From a bacterium (GTDB lineage: Bacteria > Patescibacteria > JAEDAM01 > Absconditabacterales > Absconditicoccaceae): a DNA stretch of 55,951 nt. The notes under the pieces are model-generated. The model was not told where the DNA came from and did no database searches. It worked only from the letters and a program-made list of their open reading frames with translations. Below are positions 22,823 through 31,692 of the stretch, in pieces. The stretch spans positions 1-55,951 of the forward strand of contig JAFRZH010000020.1 in assembly GCA_017442645.1 (NCBI GenBank), read 5' to 3'. Numbering within the stretch: the first letter of the stretch is position 1; the number at the start of each line of letters is the position of its first letter. Both the position numbers and the translations under genes were made by a program.

Positions 22823-24172
22823 ATGCCCCAAATTTCACATATAAAGTATAAAGATATAATAGAAGCATGAAGATTTGATGCAGATTTTTTTAAGCCAGAA
22901 TATCTTGCATTAGAAAAAAGGACAGAATCTAAAGATTTTATTCTTTTTGAAAATTTAGGGTTACAAGTTGATGCAAGTGCATTTTATCCATCAATTGAAC
23001 CATTTTATAATACATGAAATATTCCATTTTTGAGAGTTGCAAATGTCGATAGGTCTATAAAATATGATGAAGCTGTTACATTACCAAATTCTGTATTAGA
23101 CGAATATAAAACACTAAAACTTGGTAAACCATGAGATTTAATAATAACAAAATGAGGTAGTGTAGCAAGAATTTGATATGTAGATAGAGAATGTGCCTTA
23201 AGTAGAGACCTAATTTTTATCAATACATCAAAATTAAAACAACAAGAGACTAAATTTATATATTTTTACTTATTATCAGATTTTGCTAATAAACTACTCA
23301 TAAAAAGTGCATCATTAACATCTCAACCGCATTTAACAATTTGATTAGTTAAAAAATTACCATTATACTTTCCAGAAAAATACATAAGAGATAAGATTGC
23401 TTCATTTTTTGATCTTTCGGTTGAAAAAAACTATAAATCAAAGCAACTTTATCAAGAAGCCGAAGACTTACTTCTCATAGAACTTTGACTAAAAAATCAT
23501 ACAATTTCTCATACTTTGACTTTTTCTACAACTAAAAAAGCAGTAGATGAAGCCTGAAGATATGATGCCGATTATTTCCAACCTAAATATGATGAACTCA
23601 TTGAAAAAATAGAAAATTATAAATGAGGTCGGAACTATGTAGAGAATTTATTTAAACAAAATCTTTCAGTAGCTAAAACAGATTCAGAAACTTGTAATTA
23701 TGTTGAAATTTGAGATATAAATATTTCAAATTGAGAAATTATACCAAATGAAATTTTTGTTTCAGATTTACCAGCAAATTGAAAAAGAGTTTTAAAGAAA
23801 AATGATTTATTAATCTCAAAGGTTAGACCTTATCGTTGAGCTGTTTCTTTCATTGATTTTGAATGTGAAAATTTAATTTGAAGTTGAGCTTTTACAATTT
23901 TGCAAGAGAAAACTGACTATAAAAAAGAAGTTTTAATGGTGTTTTTAAAAACTGAATGTATTAAAGATTTATTGTTAAGATATAATTGTGGAACTTCTTA
24001 CCCTGTAATCAAAGATGAAACAATATTGAAATTAAAACTACCATTGATAGATTCACAACTTCAAAAAGAAATTTCAGATAAAATTAAAGAGAGTTTTAAA
24101 CTTAGAAATGAAAGTAAAGAATTGTTGGAACAAGCTAAAAAAATGGTAGAAGATGAAATTGAAAAAGCATAA
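22823..24172 (+). CDS. hsdS: Type I-like specificity subunit (HsdS)
   Basis: 449 residues in two similar halves, each with a target-recognition domain followed by a helical spacer. The start of each half repeats (AGRFDADFFKPEY and AGRYDADYFQPKYDE). GDLIITKGGSVARIGYV and LLISKVRPYRGAVS are typical HsdS strands, and the C-terminal EISDKIKESFKLRNESKELL is the conserved coiled-coil spacer. It would direct the fused enzyme at 19479-21527 to a two-part target. The start at 22823 was preferred over an ATG at 22812, which is in another frame. Confidence 0.88.
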
Positions 24173-24189
24173 AAATGTAAAGTTCCAAG

Positions 24190-24217
24190 TAGGAACGGGA
24201 TTTTTCTCGTCCTTTTT
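24190..24217 (+). terminator. Terminator behind hsdS
   Basis: A weaker relative of the GGGACGA hairpin (GGAACGGGATTTTTCTCGTCC) with a T run, 18 bases past the stop codon. Confidence 0.55.
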
Positions 24218-24220
24218 TGT

Positions 24221-24302
24221 GTGAATTGTTTTGCTCCTTTGTAAAGTAGCTATCACGAAGTGACGGAGGATTTTTGTTCCTTTGTATCGGAGAGTCAGAT
24301 TT
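24221..24302. repeat. Partial mosaic repeat and one AAAAAATCTGACT word
   Basis: It contains the CTCCTTTGTAAAGTAG and TCACGAAGTGA units of the mosaic repeat, followed by an inverted copy of the AAAAAATCTGACT word at 24293-24306. No gene is seen. Confidence 0.6.
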
Positions 24303-24354
24303 TTTCTTGATTTTTGATTGCAAGTACTTATCGTAATTATAGTTTTATTATTGT

Positions 24355-24555
24355 ATGTTATCTATGGCTACTGTTCAAATTGAAGTTCCTAATGAATTAG
24401 TCGAGGATGTCTCCACTTTAGCATGGGAACAATGGTTAAAACTTTTGCGAACTTATCAAAAAAATCAAGAAGATATTAATTTAGTTCATCAGGCAATGAA
24501 AAATGATACTGAGTCTATGACTTTAGATCAATATCTTAATACATGTGAAAAATAA
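24355..24555 (+). CDS. Putative antitoxin paired with a RelE/ParE-like toxin
   Basis: 66 residues, acidic and helical (VQIEVPNELVEDVSTLAWEQ then WLKLLRTYQKNQEDINLVHQ). No family is certain. Its stop overlaps the start of the downstream toxin by 13 bases, the usual translational coupling of antitoxin and toxin. An internal ATG at 24364 is an alternative start. It lacks UGA codons. Confidence 0.6.
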   Translation: MLSMATVQIEVPNELVEDVSTLAWEQWLKLLRTYQKNQEDINLVHQAMKNDTESMTLDQYLNTCEK

Positions 24556-24845
24556 TCTTAAAGAATAAAGCAATTGAAGCTTTAGACTATTTGAAAAAAT
24601 ATGAAAAATCTGATTTTCAAAAGATTATTGCCTGTTTACAAAACATTGAGAGAGTTTGATGGAATTATGAATATTTCAAAAATATTGGTCAATGAGTTAA
24701 AAGAGTAAGAGTCTGAAGACGAAGAATTTTATGTACTTCTGATTTTGATAATATTTGTGTATGGATTATTGCAATAGAGAAAGATACCGATAAAGATTAT
24801 CAACAGCGAAAGAAATATATTTTACAAAGTCTTAGAAATATATAA
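24543..24845 (+). CDS. RelE/ParE-family toxin
   Basis: 100 residues, second codon UGA-Gly. The pattern VKRVRVGRRRILCTSDFDN then ICVWIIAIEKDTDKDYQQ is that of the RelE/ParE fold, with the basic strand that in RelE carries catalytic arginines. It overlaps the upstream antitoxin gene. By family it cuts mRNA on the ribosome or inhibits gyrase. The KSDF codons near 24604-24615 contain an AAAAATCTGATTTT word. Confidence 0.75.
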
Positions 24846-24952
24846 GAAATCTTTATCTCCGCAGTATAAAAACTTGTAATAAAGGATATTGTACTCTACA
24901 ATCAAGCAAAATTAAAAGCAACAGAGAAAGGGATAAACGGATAAAATAGGTA

Positions 24953-24980
24953 GGGACGAGATTTTTCTCGTTCTTTTTTT
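24953..24980 (+). terminator. GGGACGAG...CTCGTTC-type terminator
   Basis: GGGACGAG (24953-24960) pairs with CTCGTTC (24967-24973) and seven T follow. It ends the RelE-type operon. Confidence 0.75.
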
Positions 24981-24984
24981 GTAG

Positions 24985-25190
24985 AATTGTTTTGCTCCTT
25001 TGTAAAGGAGCTGTCACGAAGTGACTGAGGATTTTTCAAAAGATCTCCCACCGCAAGCGGTCTACCTTCTTTCAAAAGAGGGACAAAAATATCAGAAAAA
25101 TCCCCTCGGCTACGCCGTATCCCCTTTGCAAAGGGGAAAAATATTTGATATCTTTTAAGATGTTTCGCTACGCTCAACATGACAGAGGGG
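24985..25190. repeat. Mosaic multi-hairpin repeat, copy B
   Basis: Same order of palindromes as copy A at 18440: CTCCTTTGTAAAGGAG, GTCACGAAGTGAC, ACCGCAAGCGGT, the CTTTCAAAAG hairpin, CGGCTACGCCG, CCCCTTTGCAAAGGGG, then the GATGTTTCGCTACGCTCAAC block. The CCCTC arm before CTTTCAAAAG is altered here. No gene is seen. Confidence 0.8.
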
Positions 25191-25213
25191 GGCATTCTTC
25201 CGTTTTTTGTATA

Positions 25214-25423
25214 TTATCTTAAAATATTGGAATCAATACCAGCTTGAGCAAGGATCTTTAAAGTCAATCCTATTCATAAATCTTTATTATGTACAGGAAT
25301 AACAATAAATTTCCCTGTAATATGATGTTTTAACATTAAATGACTTCCTCTTTGATGATGTTCTTCATACCCATGCTCTTTTAAAATTTTTATTAATTGT
25401 TTTGCCGTGATTACTTTAGGCAT
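25214..25423 (-). CDS. hicA: HicA-type mRNA interferase toxin
   Basis: 69 residues. KVITAKQLIKILKEHGYEEH then HQRGSHLMLKH is the double-stranded RNA-binding HicA fold, with the catalytic His in GSHLML. It reads through UGA at 25274 to finish LTLKILAQAGID. It overlaps the end of hicB by 8 bases. The start was set at 25423 because the upstream in-frame extension belongs to hicB. HicA cuts mRNA unless held by HicB. Confidence 0.9.
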
Positions 25424-25631
25424 ATTGTGTAAAGTAAGAAAATGAAACATATCCAAGTTCAACATCTTTTTTTAATCCTTCAAGATAACATTCAATAGCT
25501 TCTTTCATATTCTTTTTTAATTCTGCTATGGTTTTCCCTGTAGAAAAACATCCAGGAAGTTCTATCACTTCACCATAAAAACTTTGATCCTCTTCTTGAA
25601 AAATTTTAATAGTATATTGTGAAGTTCCCAT
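25416..25631 (-). CDS. hicB: HicB-type antitoxin
   Basis: 71 residues. YTIKIFQEEDQSFYGEVIEL then PGCFSTGKTIAELKKNMKEA is the HicB partial RNase H-like fold. The C-terminus is short (EAIECYLEGLKKDVELGYVS) and lacks a long DNA-binding extension. The order hicB then hicA, with overlapping ends, is the less common arrangement. Confidence 0.88.
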   Translation of the reverse strand: MGTSQYTIKIFQEEDQSFYGEVIELPGCFSTGKTIAELKKNMKEAIECYLEGLKKDVELGYVSFSYFTQYA

Positions 25632-25699
25632 CTTTCCAAAACTAGAGATAAAACTGCATCTAATGTAAAGATGGAATTGTTTTTTTCAAGTGTTTTTTT

Positions 25700-25975
25700 G
25701 CATGAATTGTTTTGCTCCTTTTTTAAGGAGCTGTCACGAAGTGACTGAGGATTTTAAAAAGAATCTCCCACCGCAAGCGGCCCCCTCTTTCAAAAGAGGG
25801 ACAAAAATATCAGGAAATTCCCTCGGCTTCGCCGTATCCCCTTTGCAAAAGGGAAAATATTTGATATCTTTTAAGATGTTTCACTTTGCTCAACATGACG
25901 GAACTTTGAAGGAGCACGAAGTGATGGGAGAGAGGTAAGAGATATTAGGGACAAAGAGTGATTCGTTTTTTATAA
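25700..25975. repeat. Mosaic multi-hairpin repeat, copy C
   Basis: Same palindrome order as copies A and B with small changes (CTCCTTTTTTAAGGAG, CGGCTTCGCCG, CCCCTTTGCAAAAGGG, GATGTTTCACTTTGCTCAAC). It ends with a degraded GGGACAAA...TTCGTTTTTTAT hairpin at 25947-25975. No credible gene is seen. Confidence 0.75.
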
Positions 25976-26050
25976 AAAATTTTTAACAGAAAATGCTGAT
26001 TTGTCAGGTGCAAATCAAATAATTTTTACAAGCTTCATTTTATTTATATT

Positions 26051-26080
26051 TTGATACAAAATTTGTATAATATTTATACT
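26051..26080 (+). promoter_or_regulatory. Promoter/operator of the third toxin-antitoxin pair
   Basis: TTGATA (26051-26056) and TATACT (26075-26080) are 18 bases apart. The stretch TTTTGATACAAAATTT is shared with the promoter at 14866-14894. Confidence 0.6.
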
Positions 26081-26099
26081 ATTTTTATATCATTTCGTA

Positions 26100-26375
26100 A
26101 TGATGAAAGAAATTAGATATAATCTTGAAAAAAGAGAAAAATCACTGCATGAAAGAGGAATTGATTTAGAAATAGTGGCACATCTTATCAATGAATGAGA
26201 AATTATTACGATTGCAAAAGTTCCAAGTAGAACCGATCAAAAGATGTTTACTTTAACTTTACTCTATCGTGATTATGTGTGTTGTGTTCCCTATGTTGAG
26301 AATGAAGAAGAAATTTTTCTCAAAACTGCCTATCTCAGTAGGAAAATGAATAAACTTTTAAATAATAACCATTAA
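26100..26375 (+). CDS. BrnT-like toxin of the third pair
   Basis: 91 residues, starting with two Met codons. It shares HERGIDLEIVAHLINEGEI and PYVENEEEIFLKTAYLSRKM with the other two toxins in the window. The antitoxin gene starts 4 bases after the stop, exactly as in the second pair. UGA encodes the Gly in NEGE. It is probably a recent relative of the 14930-15193 gene. Confidence 0.75.
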
Positions 26376-26379
26376 AAAA

Positions 26380-26655
26380 ATGTTACCAACTTATGATAAT
26401 CAAAACTTGAATGCTGAAGAATTAGCATTAGAAGAAATGTTTACAGGTGATGAAGTAGAATTTTTTTCACCAGAAGCATTACAAAAAGAGAAAAAAAATC
26501 TGAAATCTTACCAAGTTCAGAAAGCAGAAAAGAAATCCGTAAATATTAGATTACTTGCAAGTGATATCGCAAAAATTAAAGCAAAATCTGAAGCAATTTG
26601 AATTCCTTATCAAACCTTGATGACGATCAAAATGCATGAATTTGCAAATGATTAA
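26380..26655 (+). CDS. CopG-type antitoxin of the third pair
   Basis: 91 residues. From about residue 42 onward it is almost identical to the antitoxin at 15198-15461 (QKAEKKSVNIRLLASDIAKI then KAKSEAIGIPYQTLM). The first 40 residues differ, as expected if the N-terminal part sets toxin specificity. A UGA-Gly (26599) precedes IPYQ. It ends in TAA before a C/T-rich stretch that may terminate transcription. Confidence 0.8.
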
Positions 26656-26715
26656 AAGGAGAAAATATAAAGCTGCTGACTTTCCTCCTCTTTTTATAAT
26701 TTTTTTCATATCAAA

Positions 26716-26762
26716 AAAAGAGCTCAACAGGACTGGGGAGAAACCAGTATATTCCTGTCGAG
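26716..26762 (-). terminator. Strong GC-rich terminator of the secreted standard-code-like gene
   Basis: On the minus strand GGCTCGACAGGA pairs with TCCTGTTGAGCT around a small inner hairpin (CTGG/CCAG), followed by seven T. It starts only 6 bases past the TGA at 26769. Confidence 0.85.
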
Positions 26763-26768
26763 CCAATC

Positions 26769-27224
26769 TCATTTCCCGATGGGACTGAGTTTACACCAAG
26801 TTTCAAGAGACAGATCTAACTTCACTCCTTCTGATGCAAAGAAGCAAAAGAGCTTCGCCCATTTTTTTGGGGGTTTGTAATCGTCGATCAATTCGATTTT
26901 TATTTCGAAGTGTGCGACTCTTTTAACAATTTCTACCATAGCGCTGTTTACACAACTTCCTCCAAACGTATACATCTTACGATCTTTAAAAATGATAAGA
27001 CGCTCCGTAAGGTAAGAAATACAGAAAGCATCTGCCTCTTCAAGCATACCGAAATACTCAAAGGGTGGAACTGTTTTAGTGGTATCTACACTCCAAGCGT
27101 AGGCCACATAAAACTCTGTCTTACTTGTGTCGCCCACTGGACGACATTCTCCCGTGAACTGAGCCCTTACGGACACAGAAAGGGAGAGCAAAAGCAAACT
27201 CACGATGATTTTTAATTTGGTCAT
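26769..27224 (-). CDS. Small secreted protein that appears to stop at TGA (cassette 3)
   Basis: 151 residues if TGA is a stop. A clear signal peptide (about 1-22: KLKIIVSLLLLSLSVSVRAQ) is of the kind common in Bacteroidetes, with Q after the cleavage site. Four cysteines remain in the mature part (CRPVGD, CISYL, CVNSA, CKLSP), which suggests export and disulfides. The mature domain was not recognised. Glycines use GGN only. A good Shine-Dalgarno (AGGAGG) precedes the ATG, unusual here. If TGA were glycine the frame would run on 25 residues to TAA at 26694, straight through the terminator hairpin. The gene looks foreign and standard-code. Confidence 0.75.
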   Translation of the reverse strand: MTKLKIIVSLLLLSLSVSVRAQFTGECRPVGDTSKTEFYVAYAWSVDTTKTVPPFEYFGMLEEADAFCISYLTERLIIFKDRKMYTFGGSCVNSAMVEIVKRVAHFEIKIELIDDYKPPKKWAKLFCFFASEGVKLDLSLETWCKLSPIGK

Positions 27225-27266
27225 AATAACCTCCTTTTTTTGTTAATAATTATGTTTACATTGATA

Positions 27267-27294
27267 TTTATAATGATTTATATATATATATCAA
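27267..27294 (-). promoter_or_regulatory. TA-repeat promoter, cassette 3
   Basis: On the minus strand TTGATA (27289-27294) and TATAAA (27267-27272) are 16 bases apart with a TA-rich spacer. The element and its upstream flank resemble those at 3691-3760. Confidence 0.6.
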
Positions 27295-27343
27295 GATTTT
27301 TTTATTCAGTTCAGAAGCTTGATTACTTATTTTACAAAAAAAG

Positions 27344-27399
27344 AAAAAAATCTGACTCTCCGTTATAAATAGACTCGAACATGAAGAATCAGACTTTTT
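27344..27399 (-). terminator. Inverted AAAAATCTGACT pair behind the TMEM43-like gene
   Basis: AAAAAAATCTGACT at 27344-27357 and the inverted partner at 27386-27399 enclose about 28 bases. On the minus strand a T run follows. Confidence 0.6.
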
Positions 27400-27423
27400 A
27401 TCTTTATTATGATGAAATGAAAA

Positions 27424-28779
27424 TTATTCCGTTACCGTATCAGAACTTGGTGTTGAAGTTTTTTCCATTCATGCACCATCTTGAACCTGATTTTTAGACT
27501 TTTTTGCTTTGATAAGGAAATAAATTCCAACTCCTGCTACAACTAAACAAGTAATTCCAATCACCGGTCTTACCGCCAGCCATGCAATAGCAATTGTCAA
27601 GAATCCGAAAACCAAAGTCAAACAGAAAGCCACAATTCCTGTAGCTACCCCAACAAGATTGGCCAAGAAAGGAAGCACTTTTGCGATGGTCTCGATAAAC
27701 TTAAACAAAGAAGAGAATCCAAGATACATAAGGAATAAACCTACAAATCTGAGAATCCAAGTCATGGTTTTATTCGCATCTTGTGCTTCAGAAATCATTT
27801 CTTCGATATCTGCAGATCCATTCGTTAAAAGAGCTTGAGATCTTCCATTTGAAGTTTTATAAGCTCTTACTTCTTCTCCAGACTGTTTTCCAATCACACT
27901 AACTTTCCCTGTATGAACAGAAGAGAAAGTGATTTTCATATCTCCGATTTCAGGAGAATTTGGATTCTTTCCGACATAGAGATAATCACTGAAAACATGA
28001 AATCTTGTAGAAGAATTAGGAGAAGTTGTGGTATTAGCAGCAGTTCAAGAACTTGAAGTTGAATCTCCGTAAAGATAACTATTATTATTGTCTTCAACAG
28101 ACTCTGAAGGAGTTTCAGACTTTTCTTCTTTTTTCTCTTCATTTGATACAACCGTTTCAGCTTGACCAGGGAGTGTAAGCTCTTGTTCAGTAAGGTTAAT
28201 TTTCATATAATTAGTAAGCTGTCTTACAAAACTATCTGTCAAAGTATAAGCTCCGGCAGTGATAGGAGACTTTTCTCGTTCTGCTGATTCATATTCCCAA
28301 GTAGAAGGATTTTCATGACCTGCAGATTGATAAAAGGAACTAGAATTAATATGTTCTTCATCCCAAGTCTTATGATAACTATACGTCGTTTCACAATCTT
28401 CACTTCCTCCTACATTATCTGTACAATGAGTTTCTTCGTCTTCATCCCATTGATACATAGAAACTTCTCTTTTTAACTTCAAATCATTCACAATAACTCA
28501 AAAGATATCATCTTTCAATGCAACGTCAGTAGAATTGGTAACCGCTTGAAAATGAATAGCGCTTCCTTCCAATCAAGCATCAATCTTATCTCCTGAAGTT
28601 TCTTCCGTTACTTGTACTAATTCTTCCAAAGATTCTTTTTCTTGAAGATAATTGTTTTCATTCCACGCAAGCAAACAGATTGCACCGATAATACAAATAA
28701 ATCCTCACAAAATTCCTTTAAAACTGTTTCCTACACGAGATCCATAGGAATGATGAGAACTAACCGTGATTTTATCCAT
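27424..28779 (-). CDS. TMEM43-family membrane protein
   Basis: 451 residues. The N-terminus has the TMEM43 hallmark: SYGSRVGNSFKGILGG, a membrane helix, then LLAWNENN. A long exported domain follows (about 45-300), then three or four membrane helices at about 325-430 (LFLMYLGFSSLFKFIETIAK and after) and a short Ser/Thr tail. This is the full TMEM43 (DUF1625) layout. The molecular role of the family is not settled. A large acidic Ser/Asn/Thr-rich insertion lies around residues 185-240. UGA encodes several glycines, including the one between KTGIL-type helix residues. Confidence 0.8.
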
Positions 28780-28870
28780 TCCAATATAAAAAAAGAAAAT
28801 AAAAATCTGACTTTTATATAGTAAAAAAGTGCGAGTTTTCAAGTTTTATTTTACTATTTTCTTTTAATCT

Positions 28871-29335
28871 TTATTGAATAAGATTTTTTAGTCGAAGACT
28901 TTGTTCTTCCGAATCTTGTAAAAGTAAATTTTGAACCTTTTCTTCATCAAGATAATTGAGAGTTTCATCCATCAAATTTCTTAATTTTTTTTTGTTTTCT
29001 TCAGAAAGATCTGATTTTTTTGTGATTTCTAAAAGAGTACTAGATTTTTCTAAATTCTGATAAGAAAGTTTTTGATTTGAAAGATTTTTCAAAAGCGTAT
29101 CATCAAAAGCACCTTGATGAAGATAAAATACTTCACATTTACAAAACGCTTCCAAAGTCTTTTTATCAAGCGGATATTCTTGAATACTATTTTTTTAATT
29201 CTTCTTGATGACTTGGAGCATATTGATCAATAATTTCATGAGAAGAGACATCTCATGTCCTTTTACTTCTGGAAAGTGCATGGTATAATGTTCTTTAAGT
29301 ACTTCTACATTGGAAGGTATTTGAAGATCAGTCAT
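28871..29335 (-). pseudogene. Frameshifted gene of unknown function
   Basis: The start MTDLQIPSNVEVLKEH and the long C-terminal part (NSIQEYPLDKKTLEAFCKCE and after, to the TAA at 28871) are in one frame but separated by a TAA near 29195. The sense between them is in another frame: SHEIIDQYAPSHQEELKK. A two-base CT duplication near 29252 and a one-base slip in an A7 run near 29193 would explain this and restore one continuous protein of about 154 residues. It is either a decaying gene or two sequence errors. No family was recognised; the C-terminal half is helical and Lys/Glu/Leu-rich. Confidence 0.6.
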
Positions 29336-29433
29336 AAGAGTATAAATTTAAGAAATAAGAGCTTCTTCAATTATACTGTCAAGTTATTTTTGTCAAATTT
29401 TAATCAGTTTTTTTCATTGGAAATTACAGAAAA

Positions 29434-30009
29434 TTATTTTTTCTTCTTTGTTTGATGGGGCTCAGGAAATTTTAAATTTCCTCCTAAAAAATCCTCCATC
29501 AAAGTAAAGATTTCTTCAAAAATACCTTGTTCAAAACGTTTTTGTTCATCAGAAGAGAAATTTTGTAAAACATAATCTGCAACGGAGATTTTATCTGATT
29601 TTCAAACTCCGATTCTAATCCTTGGGAATTGATCCGATCAAAGAAAATCAATAATACTTCTAAGTCCATTGTGTCCTGCGGCACTTCCTCCCTTTTTAGT
29701 TCCAATTTTTCCAAAAGGATATTCTATTTCATCATGAAGCACCAAAATATCTTCGTTTTCAATTTTATAAAATTTAGCAAGAGAAGAAACTGAGATTCAA
29801 GATTTATTCATAAAAGTTTGCGGAAAGAGGAAAGCAATTTTTTGTCCTTCAACCGTCGTAAGCAAAAATTCTCCTTTAAATTGGTTAGACATCTCAAGCG
29901 ATCAGATTTCTTTTTCTTTTAAAAAAGTTTTTAAAACTGTTGCTCCGATATTATGACGATTATTTTGATAATGGGGTCATGGATTGCCAAGTCAAACGAT
30001 AAGTTTCAT
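29434..30009 (-). CDS. pth: Peptidyl-tRNA hydrolase
   Basis: 191 residues. KLIVGLGNPGPHYQNNRHNI is the family start, with catalytic H19. N68 (TFMNKSG) and D93 (LVLHDE) match the key E. coli positions N68 and D93, and AAGHNGLRSI follows. It frees tRNA from peptidyl-tRNA that drops off the ribosome. Several UGA codons encode invariant glycines, including those in GLGNPG, which is good evidence for code 25. The Lys tail (QTKKKK) is short. It ends in TAA. Confidence 0.95.
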
Positions 30010-30034
30010 AAGAATGATGAGAAAATAAAAAATT

Positions 30035-30901
30035 TTATGGAATTTGAAGTTTCTTTTCTTCTACTTCTTGATCTATTTCTGAAAAGCTCTTAAAAATTTG
30101 TTCATCATACCGCTTTTCAAAACATGCGACTATAAAAATGTAAAGCTCTTTATTATGATATCTCTCCAGGAACCGTTTTAGTAGTAACCTATTTACTTCT
30201 TTACTATTAATAGGACGAAAGTAAATATCATTTTCTTTTATTGCAAATTGAGAATATTGTATTTTTTTAATCAATAACTCTGCAATCAATGTTGCAAACC
30301 ATTCATTACAAGCACGTGAAGTATCTTGTTCCCAATATGTCGTATAATATTCTTCTCCTCTTTGTACAAGAGTATCATAAAAATTTTTGTGAAAACTACG
30401 AAATTCTGGAAGTTGAGCATAATTATGTTTTCTCTCTATCACATGAGCAATTTCATGAACTGGAGCAATAATTTCTTCTCAACATTCTGGCGATAAGGAA
30501 ATAATAATTTCATTCTCTCCTCGATGCGTTTTTCCCCATTGAGTATATCATTCTTTAACATCATTTAATCACTCCTTTGTAATCACCATTGTAACGTGCT
30601 CATCATGTAATTTTTCTTCTATCTTTGGGAAAACATCTTTCAAAAGATAAAAAAAGGAAAATAACTCTGAAACTTTATCAAATTTTTCTAAAGATGTTGA
30701 ATCTACTTTCAGAACTGATTCTATAGGATTTCATAAAGTATCAATCGAAGAAATGGTACTATTTTCTTGAATATTTTCTTTATCATTTCCATATCATAAA
30801 TGACTCGACAACAAAAAAAACAAAGAAACAATGAGAGACTTTGTATAATTTCATAGAAGATTTTCATCTTTTCTATCGGAGGTATCAATTTTTCTCTCCA
30901 T
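30035..30901 (-). CDS. Membrane-anchored or secreted HExxH protein, probable metalloprotease
   Basis: 288 residues. A basic N-terminus is followed by one hydrophobic helix at about 22-38 (SLIVSLFFLLSSHLG), a signal sequence or anchor. The zinc-binding motif HEIAH is at 149-153 in PVHEIAHVIE, and RACNEWFATLIAEL about 50 residues later could supply the third ligand. No family name was assigned. It lies 25 bases upstream of pth on the same strand. An exported peptidase acting on envelope or host proteins is an inference. Confidence 0.7.
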
Positions 30902-31044
30902 TGGTAAACAAAATATTAATAACGTAAACTCACTGAAAATATATAAAACCTCCCCTATAAAATCAAGTTTTTTTTCATACTTTTCAACTTGTTTTTTTAA
31001 AAACTATTCTTATAAAAGAAGTAGTTTTATCCATGCTATAAAAA

Positions 31045-31656
31045 ATGATCAATTTAGAAGCATTACTTGAAAAATATGGAGATATCCTCAAAGAAGAAGT
31101 GAATGTTAAAGAACTTGGGATCTTCGTTTCTGAAGGACCTATTGTTAAAATTTATAAACCTCTCGGAAATCAGCTTTCTGCTAAATTTTGAAAAGATACC
31201 GGGAAAATTATTGCAAATGGTAAGAAAGGAAATGTAAAAGAAAAAGGAATCTGAATCCAAGTTTTTAATGATCAAGGTCAATCACGAGATCTTGCTCCCG
31301 AGGATTATGAAATTGTCTATGAAGGACTGGAAGGAGATAATGTAACCGTTGAAGGGAATACCATTGTAAAAATGGATCTTGAGATTACTCCAGAACTTGA
31401 AAAAGAGGGAATTGCTCGTGAAATATCTCGTTTTCTCAATCAGATGAGAAAAGATGCTAATTTTCCTGTGGAAGCAAGAGTAACTTTAACTTATCAGACA
31501 CAAGATTCTGAACTTAAAACGATTATGAAAGAATTCTCTTCTTTTTTACAAGAAGAAGCTTTGATTCAAAGTTTTGAAGAAGGGAATCCTGAAGGGGAGA
31601 TCGTTTCTACATTCGAAAATGAGAAAGGAACGATTGAAATGGGATTGAAAAGATAG
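31045..31656 (+). CDS. Free-standing C-terminal domain of isoleucyl-tRNA synthetase
   Basis: 203 residues. KIYKPLGNQLSAKFGKDTGK followed later by LEITPELEKEGIAREISRFL and NQMRKDANFPVEARV matches the end of class IA isoleucyl-tRNA synthetase, after the anticodon-binding domain. The gene has its own start and TAG stop, and the catalytic part is not in the 14 kb upstream or anywhere else in this window. It could be one half of a split IleRS or a duplicated domain. Upstream, 31045 faces a divergent promoter region. Confidence 0.75.
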
Positions 31657-31692
31657 AAAATCAGAATTTTATTCTTTTTAATAATTAGAAGA

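Noticed and set aside
25690..25938. 82-residue plus-strand frame
   Set aside because: It covers repeat copy C; similar frames arise in the other copies by chance.
18440..25975. Possible CRISPR array because of repeated short palindromes
   Set aside because: Repeats are not of one unit, are not evenly spaced, and have no unique spacers; they form an ordered mosaic of hairpins.
26694..26771. 25-residue C-terminal extension of the secreted protein if TGA is read as glycine
   Set aside because: The extension would be encoded by the terminator hairpin and is not protein-like. It remains possible in practice if the cell has no release factor for UGA.
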